Positions 43,196-51,869 of a stretch of 64,000 bases of DNA are shown here, one piece after another. The notes under the pieces are model-generated. The model did not search any database. It saw only the letters and a program-made list of their open reading frames with translations, and had not been told where the DNA came from. The first letter of the stretch is position 1. The number at the start of each line of letters is the position of its first letter. This DNA is from Phenylobacterium deserti (GTDB lineage Bacteria > Pseudomonadota > Alphaproteobacteria > Caulobacterales > Caulobacteraceae), in the NCBI GenBank assembly GCA_943332615.1, contig CALQQB010000009.1:1-64000 (forward strand), given 5' to 3'. A program made the translations under genes and the position numbers.

Positions 43196-44023
43196 TTATT
43201 GTGGCGTCAGTGCGTAGGCCCGCCCATCCCCGCCGGCGCCCAAGGCCTGCGCGACCCAGCCGCCGATCGCAGCAAATGGCTCGGCCAGGTCCGGCCCGTC
43301 CATCAACACCAGGGCGCAGCCGTTCATCTTCATGGGATCGGCCAGCGGCTTCATCCGACATTCTGCCACCAGCATCGGCGCGGCGACCTCGTCCTCCAGG
43401 TCTCGCAGGAAGGAATCCAGCGTTTCCAGATCCTTGATCGGCAGCCACACCAGCGCCTGCGCCGTTCGGTTCCGCCGACGGAGCGACACCAGGGTCTCAA
43501 CAATGCGCTCGTAGTCGTCGGGTTGCTCGAAGGGCGGGTCGATCAGCACCAGCACCCGGCCGTCCCTCGGACACTCCACCACCGCCGTGGCGTAGCCGTC
43601 CTTGCACAGGGTGCGGACGTTCTGCCGGCCTCTCAGAACCCCCCGCAGCGCCTCGTGCTCGTCCGGCCGCAGCTCGCAGGCGATGTAGCGGTCGGCCGTT
43701 CGTATCGCCTCGGCGATCAGCCAGGGCGAGCCCGGATAGCGCTGCACCGCACCTCCGGCGTTCAATCCCGATACGACCTCGATCAGCGGCGCGAACTCCG
43801 CCGGCGCATCCTTGGCCTGCATCAACCGCACAATCCCGGCTTCCGCCTCGCCAGACTTCCGCGCCTCCGGGCCGACCAGGTTGTAGAGCCCGCGCCCCGC
43901 GTGGGTGTCGATCACCGTCAGTGGCGGCCCCTTGGCGGTCAGCGCCGCCATCAGGCGCAGGAGGGCGGCGTGCTTCACCAGATCGGCGAAGTTCCCGGCA
44001 TGGAAGGCGTGGAGATAGTTCAC
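43196..44023 (-). CDS. rlmJ: 23S rRNA (adenine(2030)-N6)-methyltransferase RlmJ
   Basis: A 275-residue class I methyltransferase. NYLHAFHAGNFADLVKHAAL and TVIDTHAGRGLYNL are the characteristic RlmJ N-terminus and SAM-binding motif; VLVLIDPPFEQPDDYERI is the catalytic motif, DPPF rather than DPPY. ALVLMDGPDL lies near the end. The start is taken as GTG at 44023 (VNYLHAF), matching the family; an ATG at 44044 would add seven residues. Confidence 0.92.
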   Translation of the reverse strand: MNYLHAFHAGNFADLVKHAALLRLMAALTAKGPPLTVIDTHAGRGLYNLVGPEARKSGEAEAGIVRLMQAKDAPAEFAPLIEVVSGLNAGGAVQRYPGSPWLIAEAIRTADRYIACELRPDEHEALRGVLRGRQNVRTLCKDGYATAVVECPRDGRVLVLIDPPFEQPDDYERIVETLVSLRRRNRTAQALVWLPIKDLETLDSFLRDLEDEVAAPMLVAECRMKPLADPMKMNGCALVLMDGPDLAEPFAAIGGWVAQALGAGGDGRAYALTPQ

Positions 44024-44137
44024 CTGCGCCGCATAGCACGTCACGGCCCGCCAGTGAGACGATCTCGCGGCTGCCCCATGCCTCCGCTAGGGTGATCGCC
44101 GATAAGGCGCGGCGCACGCGCTTTAGGAGGATGCCCC

Positions 44138-45358
44138 ATGTTCGGTCCGCGCCTGCGCTTCGGCGCCTTCATCGCGCCCTTCCACCCAGTGGACGAGAAC
44201 CCCACCCTGGCTATCCAGCGTGACCTGGAGCTGGTCCAGCACATGGACAATTTGGGCTTCGAGGAGGCCTGGATCGGCGAGCACCACTCCGCCGGCTACG
44301 AGCTGATCGCCAGCCCCGAGGTGTTCATCGCCGCCGCCGCCGAGCGCACCAAGCACATCCGCCTGGGCACCGGTGTCTCGTCCCTGCCCTACCACCACCC
44401 GATGATGCTGGCCGACCGCATCAACCAGCTCGACCACATGACCCGCGGTCGGGTGATGTTCGGCGTGGGCCCCGGCGCCCTGGTCTCCGACGCCATGATG
44501 ATGGGCATCCCGCCCCAGGCCCAGCGCGACCGCATGGACGAGGCGCTGGACGTCCTGGTCAAGCTGATGCGCGGCGAGACGGTGACCCACAAGTCCGACT
44601 GGTTCGAACTGCGCGACGCGCGCCTGCAGATGACGCCCTACTCGCGCCCCTCGGTGGAGTTCGCGGTCGCCAGCCAGGTCTCGCCGACGGGCGCCCGCGC
44701 CGCCGGCCGCCACGGCCTCGGCCTGCTGTCGATCGGGGCCACGAGCGCCGCCGGGTTCAACGCGCTGGCGTCCAACTGGAACATCGCCAACCAGCTCGCC
44801 GCCGATCACGGCCAGACCATGGACCGCAACGCCTGGCGCCTGGTCGGCCCCATGCACATCGCCGATACCCGGGAACAGGCGATGGAGGACGTGAAGTTCG
44901 GGCTGGAGAAGTGGATCTACTACTTCAAGGAGATCGCCAACCTGCCGATTGTCCCCGACGGGCCCGACCCGGTGAAGGCGCTGATCGACAGCGGCATGGC
45001 GGTGATCGGCACGCCTGACGACGCCGCCGACCGCATCCAGCAACTGGTCGAAGAGTCCGGCGGCTTCGGCGCCTTCCTGCTGATGGACCACAACTGGGCG
45101 CCGTGGGAGGCCAAGAAGCGGTCCTATGAGCTGATCGCCCGCTACGTCGCGCCGAAGTTCCAGGAGCTGAACTTGAGCCGAAAGGCCTCCATGGACTGGG
45201 TCGGCTCCCACAAGGCCGAGTTCACCGGCCAGGTCATGGCCGCCATGGGCGCCCGTATCGCCCAGCACATCGCCGAGAAGGGGACCGCTGACATCCCGCC
45301 CGAGTTCGCCGCGATGATGGGCGGCGCGTCGGAACCCGCGAAGGACACCGCGGAATAG
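44138..45358 (+). CDS. LLM-class flavin-dependent oxidoreductase
   Basis: A 406-residue bacterial-luciferase-like (F420- or FMN-dependent) monooxygenase, close in appearance to limonene 1,2-monooxygenase-type proteins. Features: RFGAFIAPFHPVDENPTLA at the N-terminus, LGFEEAWIGEHHSAGYELIA (about 43-62), RLGTGVSSLPYHHPMMLADR and GVGPGALVSDAMMMGI. It follows AGGAGG before its ATG. Two bases separate its stop from the downstream arylamine N-acetyltransferase gene, suggesting an operon dealing with xenobiotic or aromatic compounds. Substrate unknown. Confidence 0.93.
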   Translation: MFGPRLRFGAFIAPFHPVDENPTLAIQRDLELVQHMDNLGFEEAWIGEHHSAGYELIASPEVFIAAAAERTKHIRLGTGVSSLPYHHPMMLADRINQLDHMTRGRVMFGVGPGALVSDAMMMGIPPQAQRDRMDEALDVLVKLMRGETVTHKSDWFELRDARLQMTPYSRPSVEFAVASQVSPTGARAAGRHGLGLLSIGATSAAGFNALASNWNIANQLAADHGQTMDRNAWRLVGPMHIADTREQAMEDVKFGLEKWIYYFKEIANLPIVPDGPDPVKALIDSGMAVIGTPDDAADRIQQLVEESGGFGAFLLMDHNWAPWEAKKRSYELIARYVAPKFQELNLSRKASMDWVGSHKAEFTGQVMAAMGARIAQHIAEKGTADIPPEFAAMMGGASEPAKDTAE

Positions 45359-45360
45359 TC

Positions 45361-46173
45361 ATGGAGGTCCAGGCCTATCTCGATCGCATCGGCTTCCAGG
45401 GTGTGCCCCGTGTCGACCTCGAAACCCTGCGGGCCCTGCATCGGGGCCATTCGTTGGCGATCCCGTACGAGAACCTCGACGTCCAGCTGGGCCGGCCGCT
45501 GACCACCGACCCGGCTGCGGCGTTCGAGAAGATCGTCAAGCGCCGGCGCGGGGGCTGGTGCTACGAGATGAACGGGCTGCTCGGCGCCATGCTGCAGGAG
45601 ATTGGCTTCAACGTCACCCGCCTGGCAGGCGCGGCGATGCGCAAGGACCGCGGCGACGACGCCATCGGCAACCATCTGCTGCTGCTGGTCGATCTGGAAG
45701 GCCCCTGGATCGCCGACGTGGGTTTCGGCGACGGTTCGCGCGACCCCTACCCGCTGCGGGAAGGGCCGATCGAGTCGGACGGCTATGCGTACGATCTGGC
45801 CCGGCTCGACGCGGACTGGTGGCGGCTGACCAACCATCCCTTCGGCGGCACGCCCAACTTCGACTTCACCCTGGAGCCCGCCGACCCCGCCCGACTGGCC
45901 TTCAAATGCCAGGAGTTGCAGACGTCGCCAGAGTCAGGCTTCGTCCTCAACGCCGTCGCCCAGCGACACGCCGGCGAGGAGATTCGCCTCCTGCGCGGCC
46001 GCAGCTTCCGCCGCCTTGCGCCGCGGGGCCACGACGACAGCCTGATCGACAGCTCCGAGGCCTTCGTGGCGCTGCTGAAGCAGGAGTACGACCTCGACCT
46101 GCCGGAGGCCGCCACCCTCTGGCCACGCATCCTGGCGCGGCACGAGGCGGTGTTCGCCAAGCAACCGGCTTAG
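45361..46173 (+). CDS. Arylamine N-acetyltransferase
   Basis: A 270-residue enzyme transferring an acetyl group from acetyl-CoA to arylamines or hydrazines. The catalytic triad can be placed: Cys67 in RRGGWCYEMNGLL, His105 in AIGNHLLLLVD and Asp119 in WIADVGFGDG. The N-terminal LRALHRGHSLAIPYENLDVQ is also typical. It is 2 bp after the LLM oxidoreductase gene, so co-expressed. Confidence 0.95.
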   Translation: MEVQAYLDRIGFQGVPRVDLETLRALHRGHSLAIPYENLDVQLGRPLTTDPAAAFEKIVKRRRGGWCYEMNGLLGAMLQEIGFNVTRLAGAAMRKDRGDDAIGNHLLLLVDLEGPWIADVGFGDGSRDPYPLREGPIESDGYAYDLARLDADWWRLTNHPFGGTPNFDFTLEPADPARLAFKCQELQTSPESGFVLNAVAQRHAGEEIRLLRGRSFRRLAPRGHDDSLIDSSEAFVALLKQEYDLDLPEAATLWPRILARHEAVFAKQPA

Positions 46174-46186
46174 GGGCTGCGGGACT

Positions 46187-46766
46187 TTCGCCACGTTGCC
46201 GCCCATCTCCGCCACGCCCCTGCGGTTGCCGGCCGGGTCGTTGAACAGGCCCAGCACCACCACACCCGAGACCTCGAAGCATGGCGCCACCACCGCCGCC
46301 AGGCTTGCCGTCACGTCGGGCACACCCAGATAGATCATCCGCTCCGCTGGATCAGTGCGCAGCAAGCCGGGCAGCGGGGACTGGACGGTGACCGTCAGGG
46401 TTCCGCCCGCCCGGACTCCCGGCCGAAGACGTCGCGGTAGACGTCCCGCTGGCTGGCCAGGTCCGGCCCGGCGATGTCGAAGAAGACCATCGCGTAAAAC
46501 AAGATCACAACGCCCGCGAACACGAACAGATTGCACGCTGGACCCCGGCGGCCGAACATCAGCGCAACGGCGAATATGAGGACCACGCCGCTGATCGGTC
46601 CTGACCACTGAGCGATCCTCATCGCCAGGGCATTGTAGAACTCCGGCGAGCGGCCGCGCGCGCAGGCCTGCGATTAGGCGAACACCACCGCCACCGTCAG
46701 CAGCAGGTTGGCCGCCAGGACCAGCACCGCCAGCCCCAGCGCCTTCAAGAGACCGATGAGTGTCAT
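46187..46766 (-). pseudogene. Degenerate small membrane-protein gene
   Basis: A frame starting at ATG 46766 encodes a hydrophobic helix (LGLAVLVLAANLLLTVAVVFA), hits TAA at codon 31, and continues in frame with SQACARGRSPEFYNALA and two more hydrophobic helices (VVLIFAVALMF, LFVFAGVVILFYAMVFF), ending at 46395. A one-base shift there opens a further coding-like stretch (GTLTVTVQSPLPGLL, YLGVPDVTASLAAVV) down to about 46190. Codons are strongly GC3-biased throughout. I infer one gene damaged by a stop and a frameshift. The part at 46395-46622 could still be expressed from its own ATG as a 75-residue protein. Confidence 0.45.
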
Positions 46767-46831
46767 GTCCGCCACCCGCCAGAGAGTGTAGCCGGGCGGG
46801 ACCCGGCGTCATGACCTTTCCTGCGACCGCC

Positions 46832-48835
46832 TCAGCGGCGGAAGCTGAAGCCCAGGCGGACCGTCTGGGGCTGGGCGAAGCTTTCGACACCGTCGGCCGT
46901 CTGGCCCGTCTCCAGCTTCTCGTCGAACAGGTTATCGACCGCCAGATAGACCTCGGCATGCTCCGCGAAGGCCCAACTGGCGCGGGCATCCACCGACAGG
47001 CCGGCGCTTAGCAGGCGGCTGTTCAGATCGTCCTCGAACCGGCGGCTCTCATAGCGCAGATCCCCCGAGACCCGGACCGCCGGCATTGGGCGCACGTCGA
47101 GCCCCCCGGTCACCACCCACTTTGGCGTCTGGGCCGGACGCTTGCCGCTGAGTTGCGCCGCCGTCGCGCCGCCATGCACCTCGGCGTCGGTATAGGCCGT
47201 GGCTGCGCGCCAGGAGATCTGGTCGGAGATATCGCCCGAGGCCTCACCCTCGACGCCCCAGGCCTCGATTTCGCCGGTGTTCTGGCGCTGGCGCAGTGTG
47301 CCGCCGGCCGGAATGAAGCCGGCGATCGGAAAGGTCCCAGGCCCCACGCCGATGGTGACGTTGGTGATCGGGTCCTTCAGGCGATTGTAGAAGACGTCCG
47401 CGCTCCAGCGCACCGGGCCAGCTTCACCGCCGAAGCCGCCCTCGATCCCCTGCAGGGTCTCCGGCTTCAGAGTCGGGTTGGACTCGGTCACGTCATTGCC
47501 CACCCGGAACGGACGATGCAGCTCGTTCAGGGTCGGCGGACGGAACCCGGCATAGGCGGCGGCGCGCAGGTAGACGGCGTCGGACACCTCATAGCGCACT
47601 CCGACCCGGCCCGTGGGCGTGGTGTCGGAGCGGTTGGCGAAGGCCTGGTTGAGGGTGATGGCGCCGGTGGCCCGGTCGCGCTCGACGCGCTGGGCGTCAT
47701 AGGCCCGCGACCGGTCGAGGCGAACGCCGCCGGTGACGATCCAGGGGCCCTGGTCATAGGCCGCTTCCGCATAGGCGCCGTAGACCAGGGTCTTGCCGCC
47801 CGCGGCGCGGTCGCGGGTGAAGACATTGTTCAGGAACCGGAACCGCTCGTGGTCGGTCCCGGCGGTGTGGCGCAGGTCCGCGCCGATTTCGAACGACACC
47901 TGGTCCAACGTGCCCTGCCAGGCGGCGTTGAGGCCGTAGCCGGTGGCAGGCGTGCGGTACTGATCATTGGCCGGGGTGGTGGTGGCGCGGTTGGCGGCGA
48001 CGGCGACGGACGAGTTGCGCAGGTTGCTCTCGCGCACCCAGCCCTGCAGCCGCCAGCCGCCGACGCCCTGCCCGGCCGGCTGGGCCAGGGTGACGGTGGC
48101 CGACTTGCCGGTGGTGACCGAGCGCGCGCCGAACAGGCCCGCGCCCTGCTGCGCCCGGAACGCCTGCACGCGGACCGCCGTCTGGACGCCGGCGATCTCG
48201 TGCTGGGCGCGGACGGCGATGGTCTCGTCCTCCAGGTCCACCCGCTGGTCGGCCGCGCCCCGCCGGGGGTCGCGCACCGCATAGTAGCCGTCGGTCTTGG
48301 AGGCCGCGGCGGTGACCAGGAAATTCGCCAGCCCGCCCGCGATCGCGGCCCGGTAGCTGTCGCGCTCGCCGCCCGACAGGTCGAGAGCCTGGAGACCGTT
48401 GGCCGCGCCCCGCTCTTGCAGGGTGATCACCCCGGTTAGCGCGCCCGCGCCATAGGGGCCGGAGCCCGCGCCGCGCACGATGTTGGCGCCGTCCAGGCCC
48501 TCCGGCGGCAGGGCGCTCCAGATCACCCAGCCCCCGAACGGGTCGTTCTGCGGCGCCCCGTCCAGGGTCACCAGCGCCCGGCCGGCGCCGGACGGCGCGA
48601 TGGCCCGCAGGGAAACCCCCTGCGTCGTGGGGTTGGCCGAGCCGGAGCCGGTGCGCCGGAACAGTGAGACGCCCGGCGCGCTCTTCAGCGCCTCGTCCAG
48701 CCGGGTCTCGGCCTTCAGGATCTCGGGCCCGATCTGCACCGCGCTGAACGCCGCCTCGCCGCCCAGCGGGGCCAGGCGCGGGGCATAGACGACAACGATC
48801 TCGACTTCGGGGGCGGGCGGCGGCAAGGCGGGCAT
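46832..48835 (-). CDS. TonB-dependent outer-membrane receptor
   Basis: A 667-residue receptor importing a siderophore, vitamin or other ligand. The plug domain (about 25-130) contains LDEALKSAPGVSLFRR, SLRAIAPSGAGRALVTLDG and DGANIVRGAGSGPYGAGALTG, and the barrel ends with the typical aromatic-rich C-terminal strand VRLGFSFRR. VEIVVVYAP near the N-terminus may serve as TonB box. No signal peptide is visible at the only nearby Met (48835) nor in the longer frame to 48901, which is unexpected for an outer-membrane protein. It is divergent from an SDR gene with little room between. The ligand is unknown. Confidence 0.88.
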   Translation of the reverse strand: MPALPPPAPEVEIVVVYAPRLAPLGGEAAFSAVQIGPEILKAETRLDEALKSAPGVSLFRRTGSGSANPTTQGVSLRAIAPSGAGRALVTLDGAPQNDPFGGWVIWSALPPEGLDGANIVRGAGSGPYGAGALTGVITLQERGAANGLQALDLSGGERDSYRAAIAGGLANFLVTAAASKTDGYYAVRDPRRGAADQRVDLEDETIAVRAQHEIAGVQTAVRVQAFRAQQGAGLFGARSVTTGKSATVTLAQPAGQGVGGWRLQGWVRESNLRNSSVAVAANRATTTPANDQYRTPATGYGLNAAWQGTLDQVSFEIGADLRHTAGTDHERFRFLNNVFTRDRAAGGKTLVYGAYAEAAYDQGPWIVTGGVRLDRSRAYDAQRVERDRATGAITLNQAFANRSDTTPTGRVGVRYEVSDAVYLRAAAYAGFRPPTLNELHRPFRVGNDVTESNPTLKPETLQGIEGGFGGEAGPVRWSADVFYNRLKDPITNVTIGVGPGTFPIAGFIPAGGTLRQRQNTGEIEAWGVEGEASGDISDQISWRAATAYTDAEVHGGATAAQLSGKRPAQTPKWVVTGGLDVRPMPAVRVSGDLRYESRRFEDDLNSRLLSAGLSVDARASWAFAEHAEVYLAVDNLFDEKLETGQTADGVESFAQPQTVRLGFSFRR

Positions 48836-48900
48836 GGACGGTCTCGTAACTCTGGTATGTCGGGGCGTCGAAGGGCTACTCAGCGTAGAGGGAGAGCGCA

Positions 48901-49644
48901 ATGGCTAAGGTCGCTATCGTCACGGGCGCAGGCAGCGGAATCGGCCGGGCTGTGTCCCTGGCGCTACTCAACGCCGGCTGGAGCGTCGCCCTGGCCGGGC
49001 GGCGGGAGGAACAGCTCGCCGGGACCGCGGCGCTCGGTGAGGGCGCGCCTTGCCTGGTCCAGCCCACCGACGTTGCCGATCCCGACAGCGTCGAGGCGCT
49101 GTTCGCGGCGACGCAGGCCCGTTTCAGCCGCCTCGACCTGCTGTTCAACAACGCCGGGACCGGCGCCCCGCCCGGCCCGATCGAGGACCATTCCATCGAG
49201 CACTGGCGCCGCGTGGTGGACGTGAACCTCACCGGCGCCTTCCTCTGCACCCGCCAGGCGTTCCGGCTGATGAAGGCTCAGGATCCGCGCGGCGGGCGGA
49301 TCATCAACAACGGCTCGATCTCGGCCCACACCCCCAGGCCAGGCTCGATCGCCTACACCGCCACCAAGCACGCCATCACCGGCCTGACCCGCTCGATCTC
49401 GCTGGACGGCCGGCCCTTCGACATCGCCTGCGGCCAGATCGACATCGGCAACGCGGCGACCGACATGACGGCGCGGATGAGCCGCGGCGTCCCCCAGGCC
49501 GACGGCTCGATGAAGGTCGAGGCGACCATGGACGTCTCCGCGGTGGCCGACGCCGTCGTCTACATGGCCGGCCTGCCGCTCTCGGCCAATGTGCAGTTCA
49601 TGACCGTGATGGCGACGCAGATGCCCTTTATCGGGCGGGGGTGA
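48901..49644 (+). CDS. Short-chain dehydrogenase/reductase
   Basis: A 247-residue [19 protein letters not shown] (residues 8-23) is the cofactor motif, [13 protein letters not shown] the NNAG motif, [13 protein letters not shown] holds the catalytic Ser and YTATKHA the Tyr-Lys pair. The 3' segment [18 protein letters not shown] is characteristic of a subgroup of uncharacterised SDRs. GGAGAGCGCA precedes the ATG. Divergent from the TonB-dependent receptor gene. Confidence 0.93.
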   Translation: MAKVAIVTGAGSGIGRAVSLALLNAGWSVALAGRREEQLAGTAALGEGAPCLVQPTDVADPDSVEALFAATQARFSRLDLLFNNAGTGAPPGPIEDHSIEHWRRVVDVNLTGAFLCTRQAFRLMKAQDPRGGRIINNGSISAHTPRPGSIAYTATKHAITGLTRSISLDGRPFDIACGQIDIGNAATDMTARMSRGVPQADGSMKVEATMDVSAVADAVVYMAGLPLSANVQFMTVMATQMPFIGRG

Positions 49645-49753
49645 TCCACGATCCGGCGACCTGGCGGCGGTTGAGGAGACGACGGCGCCGCCGGCTGGAA
49701 GACCGGCGGCGACTTGGGATCGGAGGGGATGCGGTTGATGGCCGCGTCGGGGC

Positions 49754-50572
49754 TCAGGCTTCGGTGAAATTCGGCGCGCGCTTCTCCAGGCTGGCGCGGA
49801 CCGCTTCCACCTGATTGGGCGACCCGATCAGGGCGGTCTGCTCCACGCTTTCGGCCAGCAGGAGTGCGTGCTGATCGCCGTCGGCCATCAGGTTGAGCAG
49901 CCGCTTGCCGGCGCGGATGGCGTCGGGGTTCTTGGCCGCGATGTCGCGGGCGAAGGCCAGGGCCTCCTCGCGCGGGTCGTCGCAGACGCGGGTGGCCAGG
50001 CCCATGGCCAGGGCCTCCTCGCCGGAGAAGATGCGGCCCGAGTAGGTCAGCTCGCGGGCCACGTCGTCGCGCACCAGGCCGCGCAGCAGGGCCATGCCGG
50101 CCATGTCGGGGATCAGGCCCCACTTGATTTCCAGCACCGACAGCCGCGCGTCCCTGGTGACGAACCGCAGGTCGGCGGAGAGCTGCAACTGATAGCCGCC
50201 GCCGTAGGCGACGCCGTGCACCGCGGCGATCACCGGCACGGGGATGTCGCGCCAGACCATCACCGCGTGCTGGGCGCGGTTGGCGCCGCTGGCGGTGCGG
50301 TTGGAGGTCACCAGGGCGCCGGCGCTGCCCGCGCCGCCGGAACGTTCGCCCGACGCCATGGCGGCGAAGTTCGAGGTGTCGAGGCCGGCGCAGAAGGCCC
50401 GGCCCTCGCCCGACAGCACCACGGCGCGAAGACCCTTCTCGGCCTTCAGCCGCTCTCCGGTCTGCACCAGGGCCTCGAACATGGCGTTGTCGAGGGCATT
50501 CATCTTGTCGGTGCGGATCAGCCGGACATCGGCCACGCCGCCCTGGATATCGACGGAAATGCGGTCGTTCAT
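49754..50572 (-). CDS. Enoyl-CoA hydratase/isomerase (crotonase) family protein
   Basis: A 272-residue crotonase. LSGEGRAFCAGLDTSNFAAM (about 55-74) and VHGVAYGGGYQLQLSADLR (about 120-137) form the oxyanion hole. LSVLEIKWGLIPDMAG carries an acidic residue near the Glu144 position of enoyl-CoA hydratase. Start MNDRISVDIQGG at 50572 has AAGGAG upstream. It follows a GST gene by 13 bp and a feruloyl-CoA synthase relic upstream of that, so it may once have served aromatic acyl-CoA degradation. Confidence 0.9.
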   Translation of the reverse strand: MNDRISVDIQGGVADVRLIRTDKMNALDNAMFEALVQTGERLKAEKGLRAVVLSGEGRAFCAGLDTSNFAAMASGERSGGAGSAGALVTSNRTASGANRAQHAVMVWRDIPVPVIAAVHGVAYGGGYQLQLSADLRFVTRDARLSVLEIKWGLIPDMAGMALLRGLVRDDVARELTYSGRIFSGEEALAMGLATRVCDDPREEALAFARDIAAKNPDAIRAGKRLLNLMADGDQHALLLAESVEQTALIGSPNQVEAVRASLEKRAPNFTEA

Positions 50573-50585
50573 GGAATAGCTCCTT

Positions 50586-51497
50586 CTAGCGCTTCGCCAG
50601 CACGTAGCCGGCGCGCGGGAAATGCACATGCACCACGTCCAGCTCACCACATTCGCGAGCCAGGGTGATGCGGTCTCGGGTCAGGGCCACCAGCACGCCC
50701 TCGATGGCGTCGCGGCCATAGTCGTCGGCCTGGACCACCACCGGATCGCCCAGCTTCAGGACGGTCAGGTCGCTGGCGTCGCTGGCGAGCGGCGCGGCGG
50801 GCGTGGCCTTCAGCGCCGCCTGCAGGGCCTCGCCCGGTGTCATGTCGCTGCGCCGGCCATGGCCGATGGCCCGGACGCGGTCCCGCCAGGCGGTCAGGCG
50901 CGGCAGGCCCGCCATCAGCTCCTCGGCAACATTGCGCACCGCGCCGCTGGTCCACCAGACGTTCATCCAGGCGGCCACGTCGGCCAGGGAGGGCGTCGCC
51001 CCGCCGAGGAAATCTCCGCCCGCCAGCCCGTCTTCCATCCAGCCGGCATAGGCCCGCCACTGGGCGCGCATGATCGGCGCCGCCGCCTTCATGGCGTTCA
51101 CATCGAAGGGGCGGCCTGACAGCTTCTCGCGGTCGTCGGCGAATTCCTTGGGGATGCTGGCGCCGATCTCCCCGAAGATCACCGCCACCGAGGCCTGGAA
51201 CCAGATCCGGTCGGCCCACAGGTTCACCGCCCAGTCGGCGCCGCGCGCCACGGGTGGGTTGGGGAATCGCCGCTCGATCTCGGCCAGGATCACCTGGCTG
51301 TCGCAGTAAACGTCGGCCCCGATCTGCAGCACCGGGATGCGTCGATAGCCGCCGGTCAGCGGGATCAGGTCCGGCTTCGGCATGATCACCGGCTGGATCA
51401 CCGAGCGCCAGCCCAGGCCCTTGATCCCGAACATCAACCGCACCTTCTCCGAGAAGGGCGATGCGTCGTAGTGGTGAAGGATGAGCTCGTCTGACAT
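50586..51497 (-). CDS. Glutathione S-transferase family protein with extra C-terminal domain
   Basis: A 303-residue protein. The N-terminal thioredoxin-like GST domain (about 1-85) reads LILHHYDASPFSEKVRLMFG and RRIPVLQIGADVYCDSQVIL; a helical C-domain follows to about 215. Residues about 225-303 form an additional segment predicted beta-rich (TVLKLGDPVVVQADDYGRD, VLVALTRDRITLAREC), absent from ordinary GSTs. It is immediately downstream of the fcs relic stop (0 bp) and 13 bp before a crotonase gene. Confidence 0.85.
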   Translation of the reverse strand: MSDELILHHYDASPFSEKVRLMFGIKGLGWRSVIQPVIMPKPDLIPLTGGYRRIPVLQIGADVYCDSQVILAEIERRFPNPPVARGADWAVNLWADRIWFQASVAVIFGEIGASIPKEFADDREKLSGRPFDVNAMKAAAPIMRAQWRAYAGWMEDGLAGGDFLGGATPSLADVAAWMNVWWTSGAVRNVAEELMAGLPRLTAWRDRVRAIGHGRRSDMTPGEALQAALKATPAAPLASDASDLTVLKLGDPVVVQADDYGRDAIEGVLVALTRDRITLARECGELDVVHVHFPRAGYVLAKR

Positions 51498-51869
51498 CTA
51501 GATCACCACCACGTTGGGGCCAGGAGGGTTGGAATAGAGCGCATCGACCAGGGCCTTTCGGCGGTCCGGCGTGGCGCGCGGGTTCACATAGCCCTTGTCG
51601 GTGATTTCGCCGCCATCGATCGAAGGCGGCTCGGTCATCACGGTGAACCGGGCGATGCGCCGCGATCCGCCGCGCGCTCGGCCAGCCGGTGGGCGATGGC
51701 GTAGGGGCCGTCGCCGGGCGGGTGGTGGGTTGGAGCGGACATAGTCGGTCCCGTGCGCCGTCTTCTCGATCGACACATCCGGCGCCCGCTGCGGCAACGG
51801 CTTGAACGGCGGCAGGGCCTTGCCGGGCCGCTCGTTCACGAGTGCGGCCTGATCGTCGGCGGGGCTCAT
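51498..51869 (-). pseudogene. Feruloyl-CoA synthase relic (N- and C-terminal ends only)
   Basis: The 123-codon frame joins two ends of a feruloyl-CoA synthase. The first 50 codons (PFKPLPQRAPDVSIEK, GTDYVRSNPP) match the N-terminus. A one-base shift then continues the family sequence (GDGPYAIAHRLAERAADRGA) in another frame. The last 45 codons (EPPSIDGGEITDKGYVN, RRKALVDALYS) are the canonical C-terminus. The roughly 500-residue adenylating core is missing, so it cannot activate ferulate. It has a proper start (GGAG before ATG 51869) and may still be transcribed ahead of the GST and crotonase genes. Confidence 0.75.

Noticed and set aside
46674..46676. Read-through or selenocysteine at the in-frame stop of the small membrane gene, given selD at the window start
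   Set aside because: The codon is TAA; selenocysteine uses TGA, and no SECIS-like hairpin is evident.
47153..48439. 428-codon plus-strand frame opposite the TonB-dependent receptor
   Set aside because: Gly/Ala/Arg-rich antisense shadow without any recognisable motif; the receptor frame has clear family motifs throughout.
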